Shown: positions 41,175-49,838 of the stretch, in pieces | How positions within the stretch are numbered: the stretch's first letter is position 1 | How the letters are laid out: every line of letters begins with the position of its first letter | Origin: Acidimicrobiales bacterium | Lineage (GTDB): Bacteria > Actinomycetota > Acidimicrobiia > Acidimicrobiales > GCA-2861595 | Assembly (NCBI GenBank): GCA_036262515.1 | Contig: DATAIT010000072.1 | Location: 1-56,457, forward strand | Direction: 5' to 3' | DNA: 56,457 nt | Notes under the pieces: model-generated | What the model saw: the letters and a program-made list of their open reading frames with translations, nothing else | Databases searched by the model: none | Told to the model about the DNA's origin: nothing | Position numbers and translations under genes: made by a program

Positions 41175-43289
41175 ATGGAGCGGGAGACCGCACTCGACGT
41201 GGCACTGGGGCAGATCGACAAGCAGTTCGGGAAGGGCTCGGTCATGCGGATGGGCGACCGTCCGAGCATGGAGATCCGATCCATCCCCACGGGAGCCATG
41301 GCCCTCGACCTCGCCCTCGGCGTGGGTGGCCTCCCTCGCGGGCGCATCGTGGAGATCTACGGCCCGGAGTCCTCGGGCAAGTCCACCCTCGCCATGCACG
41401 TCGTCGCAGAGGCCCAGCGCAACGGCGGCATCTGCGCCTACATCGACGCCGAGCACGCCATGGACCCGGTGTACGCCAACGCCATCGGCGTCAACATCGA
41501 CGACCTGCTGATCTCCCAGCCCGACACAGGGGAGCAGGCCCTCGAGATCTCCGACATGCTCATCCGCTCCGGGGCCCTCGACGTGCTGGTGATCGACTCG
41601 GTCGCCGCCCTCACGCCCCGGGCCGAGATCGAGGGCGAGATGGGGGACACCCACGTCGGCCTCCAGGCCCGCCTGATGTCGCAGGCCCTCCGCAAGCTCA
41701 CCGGCACGCTGAGCCGGTCGAACACGATCGCCATCTTCATCAACCAGCTGCGAGAGAAGATCGGCGTGATCTACGGGTGCTTCTCCTACGGCACTCCGGT
41801 CACCCTGGCCGACGGCACCCAGGAGAAGATCGGCACGATCGTCGATCGGAAGCTGCCCGTCGAGGTGCTGTCCTACGACCCCGCCCTTGACGCCGTGGTG
41901 CCCAAGAAGGTCGTGAACTGGTTCGACAACGGCGTCACCGACGCGTTCCTCCAGTTCACGGTGGCCCGTGGGGGCGCCAGTGGCCCCGCCCGGTTCGCCT
42001 GTACCCCCAACCACAAGATCCGCACTCCGGGGGGCTGGCGGGAGGCGCAGGAGCTGGCAGTGGACGACCGGGTTCTCCAGGCCGTGCACCACCGGCTCTC
42101 GTCGTTCCAGGAGGAGGTCCTGCTGGGCGGTCTCATGGGTGACGGCGACCTCTCGCTCACACCGGGCGGCCACGACGCCGGGTTCCGGTTCACCTCCGGC
42201 CCCGGGGAGGCCGAGTACTGCGACTGGAAGGGCTCGCTGTTCGCCAACATCGGGACGTCACGGTCGGTCGGCGCGTCCGGCGCCGTCTCGCACGACGTGG
42301 CGCCCCTGCCGGAGCTCACCGAGCTGCACAGGGCCGTCTACGTGGCGGGCGCGAAGGTCCTCAGCGAGGACTACCTCAAGCAGCTCACCCCGTTGTCCCT
42401 CGCCGTCTGGTACATGGACGACGGCTCCTTGCACCTGCCGGCCGACGGCGTCGGCGGCGGTCGGTCGCAGATCCGCATCGACGCCATGGAAGCCTCCACT
42501 CGGCGGCGCCTGGTCGCCCACCTGGGCGACACCTGGGGCATCCGGCCCACCCTCACCACCGATGGCGTGACCACGGCCCTCGTGTTCGACGGGGACGAGA
42601 CCACCAAGCTGCACGCGCTCCTCGCCCCGTTCGTCCACCCGTCCATGGAGCACAAGCTCCTGCCCCGTTTCCGCGGCCAGTTCGCGGTGGAGCCGGTGTT
42701 CGCCCCGAGCCGGCGCGACCTGGTGGCGGTGCCGATCCTCTCCATCGCCCCCAAGCCCCGCACGAGCAACATGCACCGCTTCGACATCGAGGTCGAGGGG
42801 ACTCACAACTACTTCGCCGACGGCATCTTGGTGCACAACTCACCGGAGGTCACTCCCGGCGGGCGGGCGCTGAAGTTCTACAGCTCCGTCCGGCTCGACA
42901 TCCGCCGTATCGAGTCCATCAAGGACGGTGGCGAGGTGGTCGGCAGCCGCACCCGCGTCAAGGTCGTGAAGAACAAGTGCGCACCGCCGTTCAAGCAGTG
43001 CGAGTTCGACATCGGGTTCGGCAAGGGGATCAGTCGTGAGGGATCGCTCATCGACGTCGGCACCAACGTGGGGATCGTGAAGAAGTCCGGCGCCTGGTAC
43101 ACCTACGAGGGCGAGCAGCTCGGACAGGGGCGCGAGAACGCCAAGCAGTTCCTGATCGAGCACCCCGAGATCATGGTGGAGCTCGACGACCGGATCCGCC
43201 GCCAGGTCGGCCTGATTCCCGGTCCCGACACGGGCGACGATGCCCTCGGCCAACCGGGCGACGACGACCCCATCCTGCTCAACGACTGA
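41175..43289 (+). CDS. recA: Recombinase RecA precursor, interrupted in-frame by an intein
   Basis: Strand-exchange and SOS coprotease protein. The 704-residue precursor holds a 350-residue RecA split after residue 201. The N-extein has GPESSGKST (63-71, Walker A), [11 protein letters not shown] and [21 protein letters not shown], and ends [13 protein letters not shown]. The C-extein resumes [20 protein letters not shown] and ends with an acidic tail. The ATG at 41175 has GGGGAG 6 nt upstream, better than the ATG at 41160. No recX follows. Splicing is required for activity, because the insertion is in the core next to loop L2 and the ATPase site. Confidence 0.96.
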   Translation: MERETALDVALGQIDKQFGKGSVMRMGDRPSMEIRSIPTGAMALDLALGVGGLPRGRIVEIYGPESSGKSTLAMHVVAEAQRNGGICAYIDAEHAMDPVYANAIGVNIDDLLISQPDTGEQALEISDMLIRSGALDVLVIDSVAALTPRAEIEGEMGDTHVGLQARLMSQALRKLTGTLSRSNTIAIFINQLREKIGVIYGCFSYGTPVTLADGTQEKIGTIVDRKLPVEVLSYDPALDAVVPKKVVNWFDNGVTDAFLQFTVARGGASGPARFACTPNHKIRTPGGWREAQELAVDDRVLQAVHHRLSSFQEEVLLGGLMGDGDLSLTPGGHDAGFRFTSGPGEAEYCDWKGSLFANIGTSRSVGASGAVSHDVAPLPELTELHRAVYVAGAKVLSEDYLKQLTPLSLAVWYMDDGSLHLPADGVGGGRSQIRIDAMEASTRRRLVAHLGDTWGIRPTLTTDGVTTALVFDGDETTKLHALLAPFVHPSMEHKLLPRFRGQFAVEPVFAPSRRDLVAVPILSIAPKPRTSNMHRFDIEVEGTHNYFADGILVHNSPEVTPGGRALKFYSSVRLDIRRIESIKDGGEVVGSRTRVKVVKNKCAPPFKQCEFDIGFGKGISREGSLIDVGTNVGIVKKSGAWYTYEGEQLGQGRENAKQFLIEHPEIMVELDDRIRRQVGLIPGPDTGDDALGQPGDDDPILLND
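41778..42839 (+). other. RecA intein with LAGLIDADG homing endonuclease domain
   Basis: A 354-residue in-frame insertion (precursor residues 202-555). Block A starts at Cys ([16 protein letters not shown]). Block B has the TPNH histidine ([15 protein letters not shown]). The two dodecapeptides are [12 protein letters not shown] and [13 protein letters not shown], both retaining acidic residues. Block F is [17 protein letters not shown] and block G is ILVHN, followed by Ser as +1 residue. All splicing residues are present, and the endonuclease looks potentially active. Confidence 0.95.
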
Positions 43290-43308
43290 CCCGCGGCAGG
43301 CGGCCGGC

Positions 43309-43342
43309 AACGGCGTCGATGGTGTCGGCCATCGACGCCGTT
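43309..43342 (+). terminator. Terminator-like hairpin after recA
   Basis: AACGGCGTCGATGG (43309-43322), loop TGTCGG, CCATCGACGCCGTT (43329-43342): a perfect 14-bp stem 19 nt after the recA stop, ending in TTTCCC. It is the strongest hairpin in the 154-bp gap before spoVS. Confidence 0.65.
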
Positions 43343-43443
43343 TCCCGGCAGCTCCCGCGGCTGCGGCGGAGGAACGGCGGCCTCTGCCGTCGAACCTTGA
43401 CCCAAGCGAGCCGCCTCCAGGGCGGTGACTGGGGGTCCGCACC

Positions 43444-43884
43444 ATGGACGTACTCAAGGTGAGCAGCACGTCGAATCCGAACTCGTGCGCCGGGGCGCTG
43501 GCCGGGGTCATCCGCCACGAGGGAGGCGCCGAGATGCAGGTGGTCGGCGCCGGAGCGCTCAACCAGGCCATCAAGGCCATTGCCATCGCCCGGGGCTTCC
43601 TCCTGTCGTCCGGCTTCGATCTCGTGTGCACCCCGATGTTCACCGACATCGAGATCGGCGGCGAGCGCCGCACCGCCATCCGCCTGGTCGTCGAGGACAG
43701 GCACCGGCGGTCGCCCGGCGCCGCTCGCGCCCCGGCAGGCCCGGCCTCGCGGCGCCCTGCGGAGCCGCCAGCCGACGCCGACGCTGTCGTCGTCCTCGGG
43801 GCCGAGGGCGAACCCGGCGGCGAGCCAGGGGGCGACGGGAACGGCAAGGACGCCGAACCGGTCCTGGCCGACGCCGGTCGCTGA
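43444..43884 (+). CDS. spoVS: Stage V sporulation protein S (SpoVS) family, with C-terminal extension
   Basis: The first ~86 residues are a complete SpoVS/Alba-like domain: VLKVSSTSNPNSCAGALAGV, then AEMQVVGAGALNQAIKAIAIARGFL and CTPMFTDIEIGGERRTAIRL. SpoVS proteins are small nucleic-acid-binding-like regulators of sporulation or cell division. This one adds a ~60-residue acidic Ala/Pro/Gly tail not usual for the family. It lies after recA. It does not by itself imply spore formation. Confidence 0.9.
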   Translation: MDVLKVSSTSNPNSCAGALAGVIRHEGGAEMQVVGAGALNQAIKAIAIARGFLLSSGFDLVCTPMFTDIEIGGERRTAIRLVVEDRHRRSPGAARAPAGPASRRPAEPPADADAVVVLGAEGEPGGEPGGDGNGKDAEPVLADAGR

Positions 43885-43948
43885 GAGTCGGGCGGACCCG
43901 GCGGACCCGGCGGGGCCTGGACGACAGGCGGAGGTCGAGCGGCGCCCG

Positions 43949-46126
43949 TCAGAGGCCGTGGTGTCCGGCCGCGGTGGGCTGGGCCGGCTCGGCGACGGGG
44001 ACGAGCGGCGCCGTCCGGTTGGTCCCGAGGATCGCCTCCATGGCCTCGGCGCGAAGCGGGTACCCGAACCAGTAGCCCTGGCCCATGTCGGCGCCCATGG
44101 CGAGCAGCTCGACCGCCTGCTCCTGCTGCTCGATGCCCTCGGCCACCGTGCGCAGGTTGAAGGTGCGCGCCAGCTTCACCACGGCCCGGGCCACGGCCGA
44201 TTGCTCGGCGCCGAGGGTGACGCCCACCACGAACGACTTGTCGATCTTGAGGATGTCGATGGGGAGCGACCGCAGGTAGCTGAGCGACGAGTAGCCGGTG
44301 CCGAAGTCGTCGACGGCCAGCTTGAGCCCCAGGTCCTTGAGCCGCCGGAGCTTCTTCACCGTGGCCGTGAAGTCGCTCATGAACAAGCTCTCGGTGATCT
44401 CGAGGGTGAGGTAGCTCCCGTCGAGGCGCGCGTCGGCGAGGGCCCGGGAGACCTCTCCGAAGAACTCGGGATGCTCGATCTGGCGCACGGAGGTGTTGAC
44501 GCAGATGCGCAATGGCTGGACGTCGGGGAACCTGCGGTGCCACTCGCCGGCGGTGCGGCACGCCTGTTCGAGGATGTGGCGACCGAGCTCGCGGATGTAG
44601 CCGCTGTCCTCGGCCACGGAGATGAAGTCGAGCGGCGGGATGTGCCCCCGTTCGGGGTGCTCCCACCGGGCCAGAACCTCGGCCGCCGTCACCCGGCCGG
44701 TCTCCAGATCGACGATCGGTTGGTACGCCAGGTACAGCTCGTCGCGATCGAGCGCCCGGCGGAGGTCGGCCTCGAGGTCCAGCCGGCGCATGGCCGCCTG
44801 GTGCATCTCCGGCTCGAACAGGCGGTACTGCCCCTTGCCCGCCGCCTTGGCCGTGTACATGGCGGCGTCGGCGTTCCGCAGCAGGGTGTCGGAGTCCTGG
44901 CCCGCCTCGGAGAGCGCGATGCCGATGCTCCCCGTGAGCACCACCTCCTTGCCCTGGACGACGATGGGCGCCAGCAGCACGTCGAGGATCCGCTTGGCCA
45001 GCACGCCCGTGTCGATCTGGGAGGTGTTCTCCAACAGGACGGCGAACTCGTCGCCGCCGAGACGGGCGGCGGTGTCGCCGGGACGCATCCAGCGCAGGAG
45101 CCGGTGGCCCACCTCGGCCAGGACCTCGTCCCCGGCGGCGTGGCCGAGACTGTCGTTGATGGTCTTGAAGCCGTCGAGGTCGACGAACAGCACGGCGTGC
45201 GGCCGGGCGGGTGTGCGCCGGAGGCGGGCCAGCGCCTTGTCCACGTGCTCGCGGAACAGGACGCGGTTCGCCAGCCCCGTGAGCGGGTCGTAGAGCGCCC
45301 GCCGCACGAGGGCCTCCTCGTGGGCCTTGCGGTCGCTCACGTCGCGTATGTTCAGCACCCGGCCCTCGACGGCAGGGTCGTCGCCAAGGTCGAGGGCGGT
45401 GATCTCGGTGACCACCCAGTGGCCGTGAAGGTGGGACAGCCGCACCTCGTCGTAGGAGCGCACGCCCGGCTCGATCGGCTGCGTCCGCAACTGCAGCAGG
45501 CGAGGGCGGTCCTCCGGATGGACGAGGGCGGCCAGATTGCGGCCCGTCATCCAGGCGGCGGGCCGGCCGAGCATGAGGCTGGCAGACGGCGACGCGGACC
45601 GGACGTTTCCCTCGGGGTCCACGAACATGGTGACGTCCGGCGACAGCTGGACCACACGCAGGGCGCGGCGCGTGCTCTCGACCTCCGCAGCCAGGGTCTC
45701 GACGGCGTCGACCAGCGTTTCCATGTCGTGACCACCGCCGGTAGCGGTCGGGAGGGCGGGCCGCGGGACGGCGACGTCGCTGGCCACCACGTCGGTGGCC
45801 AGCCGCTCGAGGCGGTCGAGCGGTCGAAGGACGTGGTGGCGGATGGTGACGGCCGAGGCCGCCGCCAGGCCTGCAGCCACCACGGCGGCACCGAGCGCCA
45901 CGATCCCGGCCCAGTGACCCGTGGTCGACCGCGTGCTGCCCACCACCCACGTGGCCGCGATCACCAGCGCCAGCGCGGCGGACAAGGCGCCCAGGCCCAC
46001 GACCGGCATGTACGCCGCAGCGCCCGGCGCACGGGCGGCGCGGTACCGCCTCTCGCCAACGCCGCGGCCCGTCGCTGCGGTGTTGGCCGGTCCGGCCCAC
46101 AGACGGGTTTTCACGCCTTCCTTCAT
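43949..46126 (-). CDS. Membrane-bound PAS-GGDEF-EAL protein (cyclic-di-GMP turnover)
   Basis: A 725-residue signalling protein. Two N-terminal TM segments (about 38-60 and 72-95) lead into a HAMP-like linker, a PAS domain (about 160-280), a GGDEF domain (DPLTGLANRVLF, RLGGDEFAVLLE near 357) and an EAL domain. The EAL motif reads AEVLARWEHP, with catalytic residues in EITESLFMSDF and DDFGTGYSSLSYL near 606. Both catalytic centres look competent, so it may make or degrade c-di-GMP depending on signal. The ATG has GGAG 5 nt upstream. It is divergent from the hydrogenase-like gene. Confidence 0.93.
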   Translation of the reverse strand: MKEGVKTRLWAGPANTAATGRGVGERRYRAARAPGAAAYMPVVGLGALSAALALVIAATWVVGSTRSTTGHWAGIVALGAAVVAAGLAAASAVTIRHHVLRPLDRLERLATDVVASDVAVPRPALPTATGGGHDMETLVDAVETLAAEVESTRRALRVVQLSPDVTMFVDPEGNVRSASPSASLMLGRPAAWMTGRNLAALVHPEDRPRLLQLRTQPIEPGVRSYDEVRLSHLHGHWVVTEITALDLGDDPAVEGRVLNIRDVSDRKAHEEALVRRALYDPLTGLANRVLFREHVDKALARLRRTPARPHAVLFVDLDGFKTINDSLGHAAGDEVLAEVGHRLLRWMRPGDTAARLGGDEFAVLLENTSQIDTGVLAKRILDVLLAPIVVQGKEVVLTGSIGIALSEAGQDSDTLLRNADAAMYTAKAAGKGQYRLFEPEMHQAAMRRLDLEADLRRALDRDELYLAYQPIVDLETGRVTAAEVLARWEHPERGHIPPLDFISVAEDSGYIRELGRHILEQACRTAGEWHRRFPDVQPLRICVNTSVRQIEHPEFFGEVSRALADARLDGSYLTLEITESLFMSDFTATVKKLRRLKDLGLKLAVDDFGTGYSSLSYLRSLPIDILKIDKSFVVGVTLGAEQSAVARAVVKLARTFNLRTVAEGIEQQEQAVELLAMGADMGQGYWFGYPLRAEAMEAILGTNRTAPLVPVAEPAQPTAAGHHGL

Positions 46127-46207
46127 CGGTCTCCGAGCGCCCGTTCTGAGCGTCCCGGCCCGAGGCTGGTCCGCTCAGATGTCCTCGGCCCGTGCCGATG
46201 AACACGC

Positions 46208-47410
46208 GTGAGGCTCCGTGCGCCGGCCGAACGCCGCGAGTGCGACATTTTCTCGCCGCTGGCTCGACGCAGCGCATCCGTGCACGAATGGGACGACCCG
46301 TTCGCCCTCGGCCCCGTCCGCAAGGTGTACCTCATCTGGCTGTCCGGTGCGTCGTGCGAGGGATGCACGGTCGCCGTCACCGGCGGCACCCACCCGCGCA
46401 TCGAGCAGCTCCTCACCGGGGCGATCCCCGGGCTCCCCAAGGTGGAGCTGATCCACTCGCTGCTGTCGACCGAGTCGGGCGCGTCGTGGATCGAGAACCT
46501 CGTCATGGCCGAGCGGGGCGAGCTCGACGCTCCGTACATCATCACCTGGGAGGGCTCAGTGGTGGACGAGTCCGTGGCGGGCGACGGCTTCTGGTCCGCT
46601 CTCGGAGAGGATCCGGTCACCGGACGCCCGATCACCACCAGTGAGTGGCTGGACCGCCTCGCCGGGGGAGCGGCTGCGGTCATCGCCATCGGCACCTGCG
46701 CGTCCTGGGGAGGGATCCCGGCGGCGGCCGGCAACGTGACCAACGCCACCGGCCTGGGCGCCCATCTCGGCCCGGGCTACCGGTCGGCGGCCGGCGTCCC
46801 AGTGGTGAACATCCCCGGCTGCGCACCGCTCGGCGACAACTTCACCGAGACGGCCGCCGCCCTTCTCCTGCACCTCAACGGGCTGGCCCCGCTACCCGAG
46901 CTCGACGAGTCCGGACGACCGTCGTGGCTGTTCTCCGAGACGGTGCACAGCACTTGCCCACGAGCCGGGTACTACGACGACGGCGTCTTCGCCGCAGAAG
47001 GCGGGACCGAAACCTGCCTCGTCGAGCTCGGTTGCTGGGGGCCCGTGGTGCAGTGCAACATCGCCGAGCGCGGCGTCATCGACGGCCATGGTGGCTGCAT
47101 GGCGATGGGAGGCATCTGCATCGGCTGCACCATGCCCGGCTTCCCCGACCGCTACTCGCCGTTCTCGGTGATACACGAGCTGGTTTCCGAGGTCTTCCCA
47201 GCGGCCCCCGAGCCCGTCGCCGGGGGGTTCCTGCGCCGGATGCGCATGGTGAGAGGCCGTCACCGGCGAAGCCACCAGGCCGCCGGCCCGACCAACGCCG
47301 TCGGCCGTGGCGACGCGACCGCCCACGCGTCGCCCGCCCGTTTCTACCGGGCGGGCGTCGCCGTCCCCCCCGAGGGCGCCGAGGCGCACCAGGCCGATCA
47401 CACCCCGTAG
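46208..47410 (+). CDS. [NiFe]-hydrogenase small subunit, without a large subunit nearby
   Basis: A 400-residue protein with the full iron-sulfur ligand set of a hydrogenase small subunit: Cys50/Cys53 in WLSGASCEGCT, AIGTCASWGG, VNIPGCAPLGDNF, HSTCPRAGYYDDGVFA, CLVELGCWGPVVQCN and GGICIGCTMPGFPDRYSPF. The motifs most resemble the uptake types of group 1h (formerly group 5) and group 2a. No Tat signal or C-terminal TM helix is seen, so it is cytoplasmic or peripheral. After about residue 345 comes a 55-residue unrelated basic/Ala tail. No large subunit, maturation or accessory gene is in the window. A GTG at 46280 is an alternative start. Confidence 0.85.
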   Translation: MRLRAPAERRECDIFSPLARRSASVHEWDDPFALGPVRKVYLIWLSGASCEGCTVAVTGGTHPRIEQLLTGAIPGLPKVELIHSLLSTESGASWIENLVMAERGELDAPYIITWEGSVVDESVAGDGFWSALGEDPVTGRPITTSEWLDRLAGGAAAVIAIGTCASWGGIPAAAGNVTNATGLGAHLGPGYRSAAGVPVVNIPGCAPLGDNFTETAAALLLHLNGLAPLPELDESGRPSWLFSETVHSTCPRAGYYDDGVFAAEGGTETCLVELGCWGPVVQCNIAERGVIDGHGGCMAMGGICIGCTMPGFPDRYSPFSVIHELVSEVFPAAPEPVAGGFLRRMRMVRGRHRRSHQAAGPTNAVGRGDATAHASPARFYRAGVAVPPEGAEAHQADHTP

Positions 47411-47456
47411 CCGGCGCTCCGGCCTTCCCGCGTGCCGGCGCGAGAATGGTCGACGC

Positions 47457-48830
47457 ATGGGCCGCACGTACCTGATCCGCACCTTCGGGTGCCAGATGAA
47501 CGAGCACGATTCCGAGCGCATCGCCGGGCTCCTGGAGTCCGATGGCATGGAGGCCACGGACGACGTGGAGTCCGCCGACGTCGTCGTGCTGAACACGTGT
47601 TGCATCCGCGAGAACGCCGACAACAAGCTGTACGGCCACCTCGGCCACCTCAAGTCGCTCAAGGACCGGCGGCCGGACATGCAGATCGCCGTCGCCGGCT
47701 GCCTGGCCCAGAAGGACCGGGACCTGATCCAGGCGCGTGCGCCCCACACCGACGTGGTGTTCGGCACCCACAACGTGGCATCGGCGACCACCTTGCTGGC
47801 CCGGGCGCGCCACGAGGGACCGGTGATGGAGATCCTCGAGGAGTCCGATGCGTTCCCCTCGGCCCTCCCCGCCCGTCGCGACGTCCCGTGGGCGGCCTGG
47901 GTCACCATCCAGATCGGCTGCGACAACGCATGCGCGTTCTGCATCGTTCCGTCGGTGCGCGGGCGCGAGATCAGCCGGCCCCCCGAGGCGGTGGTGGCCG
48001 AGGTCGAGCGCCTCGCCCGCAACGGCACGGTCGAGGTGACGCTGCTCGGCCAGAACGTGAACTCCTACGGGCGCGATCTCACCCGGCGGGGCCCGCTGTT
48101 CTCCTCGCTGCTGCGGTCGGTCGGCGCGGTCGACGGGATCCGCCGGGTCCGCTGGACGAGCCCGCACCCGAAGGACCTGCGCCCGGAGACCATCGAGGCG
48201 ATGGCCGACGTGGCCACGGTGTGCGAGCACCTGCACCTGCCCCTCCAGTCCGGAAGCGACAGGATCCTTGCCGGCATGCACCGCGGCTACACGGCGCAGC
48301 GCTATCTGCAGAGGCTGGCGGCCGCCCGCGCCGCCGTGCCGGATCTGGCCGTGACCACCGACGTCATCGTTGGGTTCCCCGGCGAGACGGACGACGACTT
48401 CGCCGCCACCCTCGACGTGGTGTCCGAGGCCGGATACGACAGCGCGTACACCTTCGCCTTCTCGCCCCGCACCGGGACCGAGGCGGCGGCGCTCACCGAC
48501 CGCTTCGTGGCGCCCGACGTGGTGGCCGAGCGCTTCGAGCGGCTGAAGGTGGTAGTGGAGCGCTCGGCGCTGGCCCGCCACCAGGCCCGAGTGGGCCGGA
48601 TCGAGGAGGTCGTCGTCGAAGGCCCCAGCCGCAAGGACGCCAGCGTCCTCACCGGTCGCACGCGCCAGAACAAGCTCGTGCACTTCGCATCCTCCGGGCC
48701 CCTCGGCGCGGGCACGTTCGCCACCGTCCGGGTCACCGGTGCCGCGCCCCACCATCTGACGGGCGACCTGGTCGAGGTCACCGCCCGTCCCCGCCACCGC
48801 ATCCGCATCCCCGTGAGCGCCGGCGAGTGA
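47457..48830 (+). CDS. miaB: tRNA-2-methylthio-N6-dimethylallyladenosine synthase MiaB
   Basis: Radical-SAM methylthiotransferase acting on i6A37 of tRNAs. The 457-residue protein has Cys12 in RTFGCQMNEHDSE, LNTCCIRENADNK and VAGCLAQKD, and the radical-SAM motif CDNACAFCIVPSVRGRE (near 155). HLPLQSGSDRIL, DVIVGFPGETD and a C-terminal TRAM domain follow. GCQMNEHDS and IREN-DNK identify MiaB rather than RimO. It precedes miaA, which makes its substrate. Confidence 0.95.
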   Translation: MGRTYLIRTFGCQMNEHDSERIAGLLESDGMEATDDVESADVVVLNTCCIRENADNKLYGHLGHLKSLKDRRPDMQIAVAGCLAQKDRDLIQARAPHTDVVFGTHNVASATTLLARARHEGPVMEILEESDAFPSALPARRDVPWAAWVTIQIGCDNACAFCIVPSVRGREISRPPEAVVAEVERLARNGTVEVTLLGQNVNSYGRDLTRRGPLFSSLLRSVGAVDGIRRVRWTSPHPKDLRPETIEAMADVATVCEHLHLPLQSGSDRILAGMHRGYTAQRYLQRLAAARAAVPDLAVTTDVIVGFPGETDDDFAATLDVVSEAGYDSAYTFAFSPRTGTEAAALTDRFVAPDVVAERFERLKVVVERSALARHQARVGRIEEVVVEGPSRKDASVLTGRTRQNKLVHFASSGPLGAGTFATVRVTGAAPHHLTGDLVEVTARPRHRIRIPVSAGE

Positions 48831-48914
48831 GCGGCCACCGCACGGTTCCGTGCACCATGTCCGCCGGTATCCGGTGAAAGGGCTTCCGAGGACGCGCGGC
48901 GCGCCGGCCTCCAC

Positions 48915-49838
48915 TTGAGCGGACCCGGCGGCCGGGCCCACCTGGCCCTGATCGGGCCGACGGCGTCGGGAAAGTCGGGGTTGGCCGTCGAAGTCGCCCG
49001 GCGCTGGCCCGACGTGGAGCTGGTGTCGGTGGACTCCATGCAGGTCTACCGGGGCATGGATGTCGGCACGGCGAAGCCGACGCCGGCCGAGCAGGCCGAG
49101 GTGCCCGTCCACCTGGTCGACATCGCCGATCCTCGCGACGACTTCTCGGTGGCCGAGTTCCAGGCGGCGGCCGTCGCCACGATCGCCGGCATCGAACGAC
49201 GTGGCCACCGGGCGCTCCTGGTGGGTGGGACGGGCCTGTACCTTCGAGCCGTGATCGACGGCCTGCGACTTCCGTCGCAATGGCCGGCGGTGCGAGCCGA
49301 ACTGGAGGCCGAGCCCGACACGACCTCGCTCCACCGGCGCCTCGCCGAGGCGGATCCCGTGGCCGCCGCCCGGATGGAGCCCACGAACCGCCGCCGGATC
49401 GTGCGCGCCCTCGAGGTCGTGGTCGGTTCGGGGCGTCCGTTCTCCAGCTTCGGGGCCGGTCTGGACGTCCACCCACGCACGCGCTTCCGCCTGGCCGGGG
49501 TGTGGCTGCCGCGCCCCGTCGTGGCCGATCGCATCGCAGCCCGGCTGCACGCAATGGTGGACGTCGGCCTGGTGGACGAGGTCCGGGGCCTGCTGGCCCG
49601 CCCGGGCGGCCTCTCCCGCACGGCCGCCCAGGCCCTGGGCTACCGGGAGGTGATCCGCCACCTGGCCGGCGGGTGCACCCTGGACGCGGCGGTGGACGAG
49701 GCGGTGCGTCGCACCCGGGCCTTCGCCCGGCGCCAGCGGATGTGGTTCCGTCGCGACCCCCGGGTGACGTGGTACGGGACGGCCGAGAATCCTGTCGCCG
49801 TTCTTCCCGCCCTGCTGGGAGACTGGGGGCACCCATGA
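48915..49838 (+). CDS. miaA: tRNA dimethylallyltransferase
   Basis: Transfers a dimethylallyl group to A37 of tRNAs, upstream of MiaB. The 307-residue protein has the P-loop GPTASGKSG (14-22), SVDSMQVYRGMDVGTAKP, VGGTGLYLRAVIDGL, and RTAAQALGYREVIRHL, then RRTRAFARRQRMWFRRD. It starts at a TTG (48915), the only start codon just before the P-loop strand, with no strong ribosome binding site. The 3' end overlaps dapF (ATGA). Confidence 0.93.
   Translation: MSGPGGRAHLALIGPTASGKSGLAVEVARRWPDVELVSVDSMQVYRGMDVGTAKPTPAEQAEVPVHLVDIADPRDDFSVAEFQAAAVATIAGIERRGHRALLVGGTGLYLRAVIDGLRLPSQWPAVRAELEAEPDTTSLHRRLAEADPVAAARMEPTNRRRIVRALEVVVGSGRPFSSFGAGLDVHPRTRFRLAGVWLPRPVVADRIAARLHAMVDVGLVDEVRGLLARPGGLSRTAAQALGYREVIRHLAGGCTLDAAVDEAVRRTRAFARRQRMWFRRDPRVTWYGTAENPVAVLPALLGDWGHP

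Noticed and set aside
41960-42840. Intein region as a free-standing homing endonuclease gene
   Set aside because: The frame is continuous with both RecA exteins and has all splice-junction residues, so it is an intein.
43980-46200. Plus-strand open frame (873 residues) opposite the GGDEF-EAL gene
   Set aside because: Composition-driven shadow; the minus-strand protein has intact GGDEF and EAL-domain motifs.
42840-46277. An 1145-residue minus-strand frame across recA 3' end and the GGDEF-EAL gene
   Set aside because: It is a different frame from the real GGDEF-EAL gene and carries no domain.
46208-46280. Twin-arginine signal on the hydrogenase small subunit
   Set aside because: Arginines near the start are not followed by the hydrophobic stretch of a Tat signal, and the protein has no other export feature.
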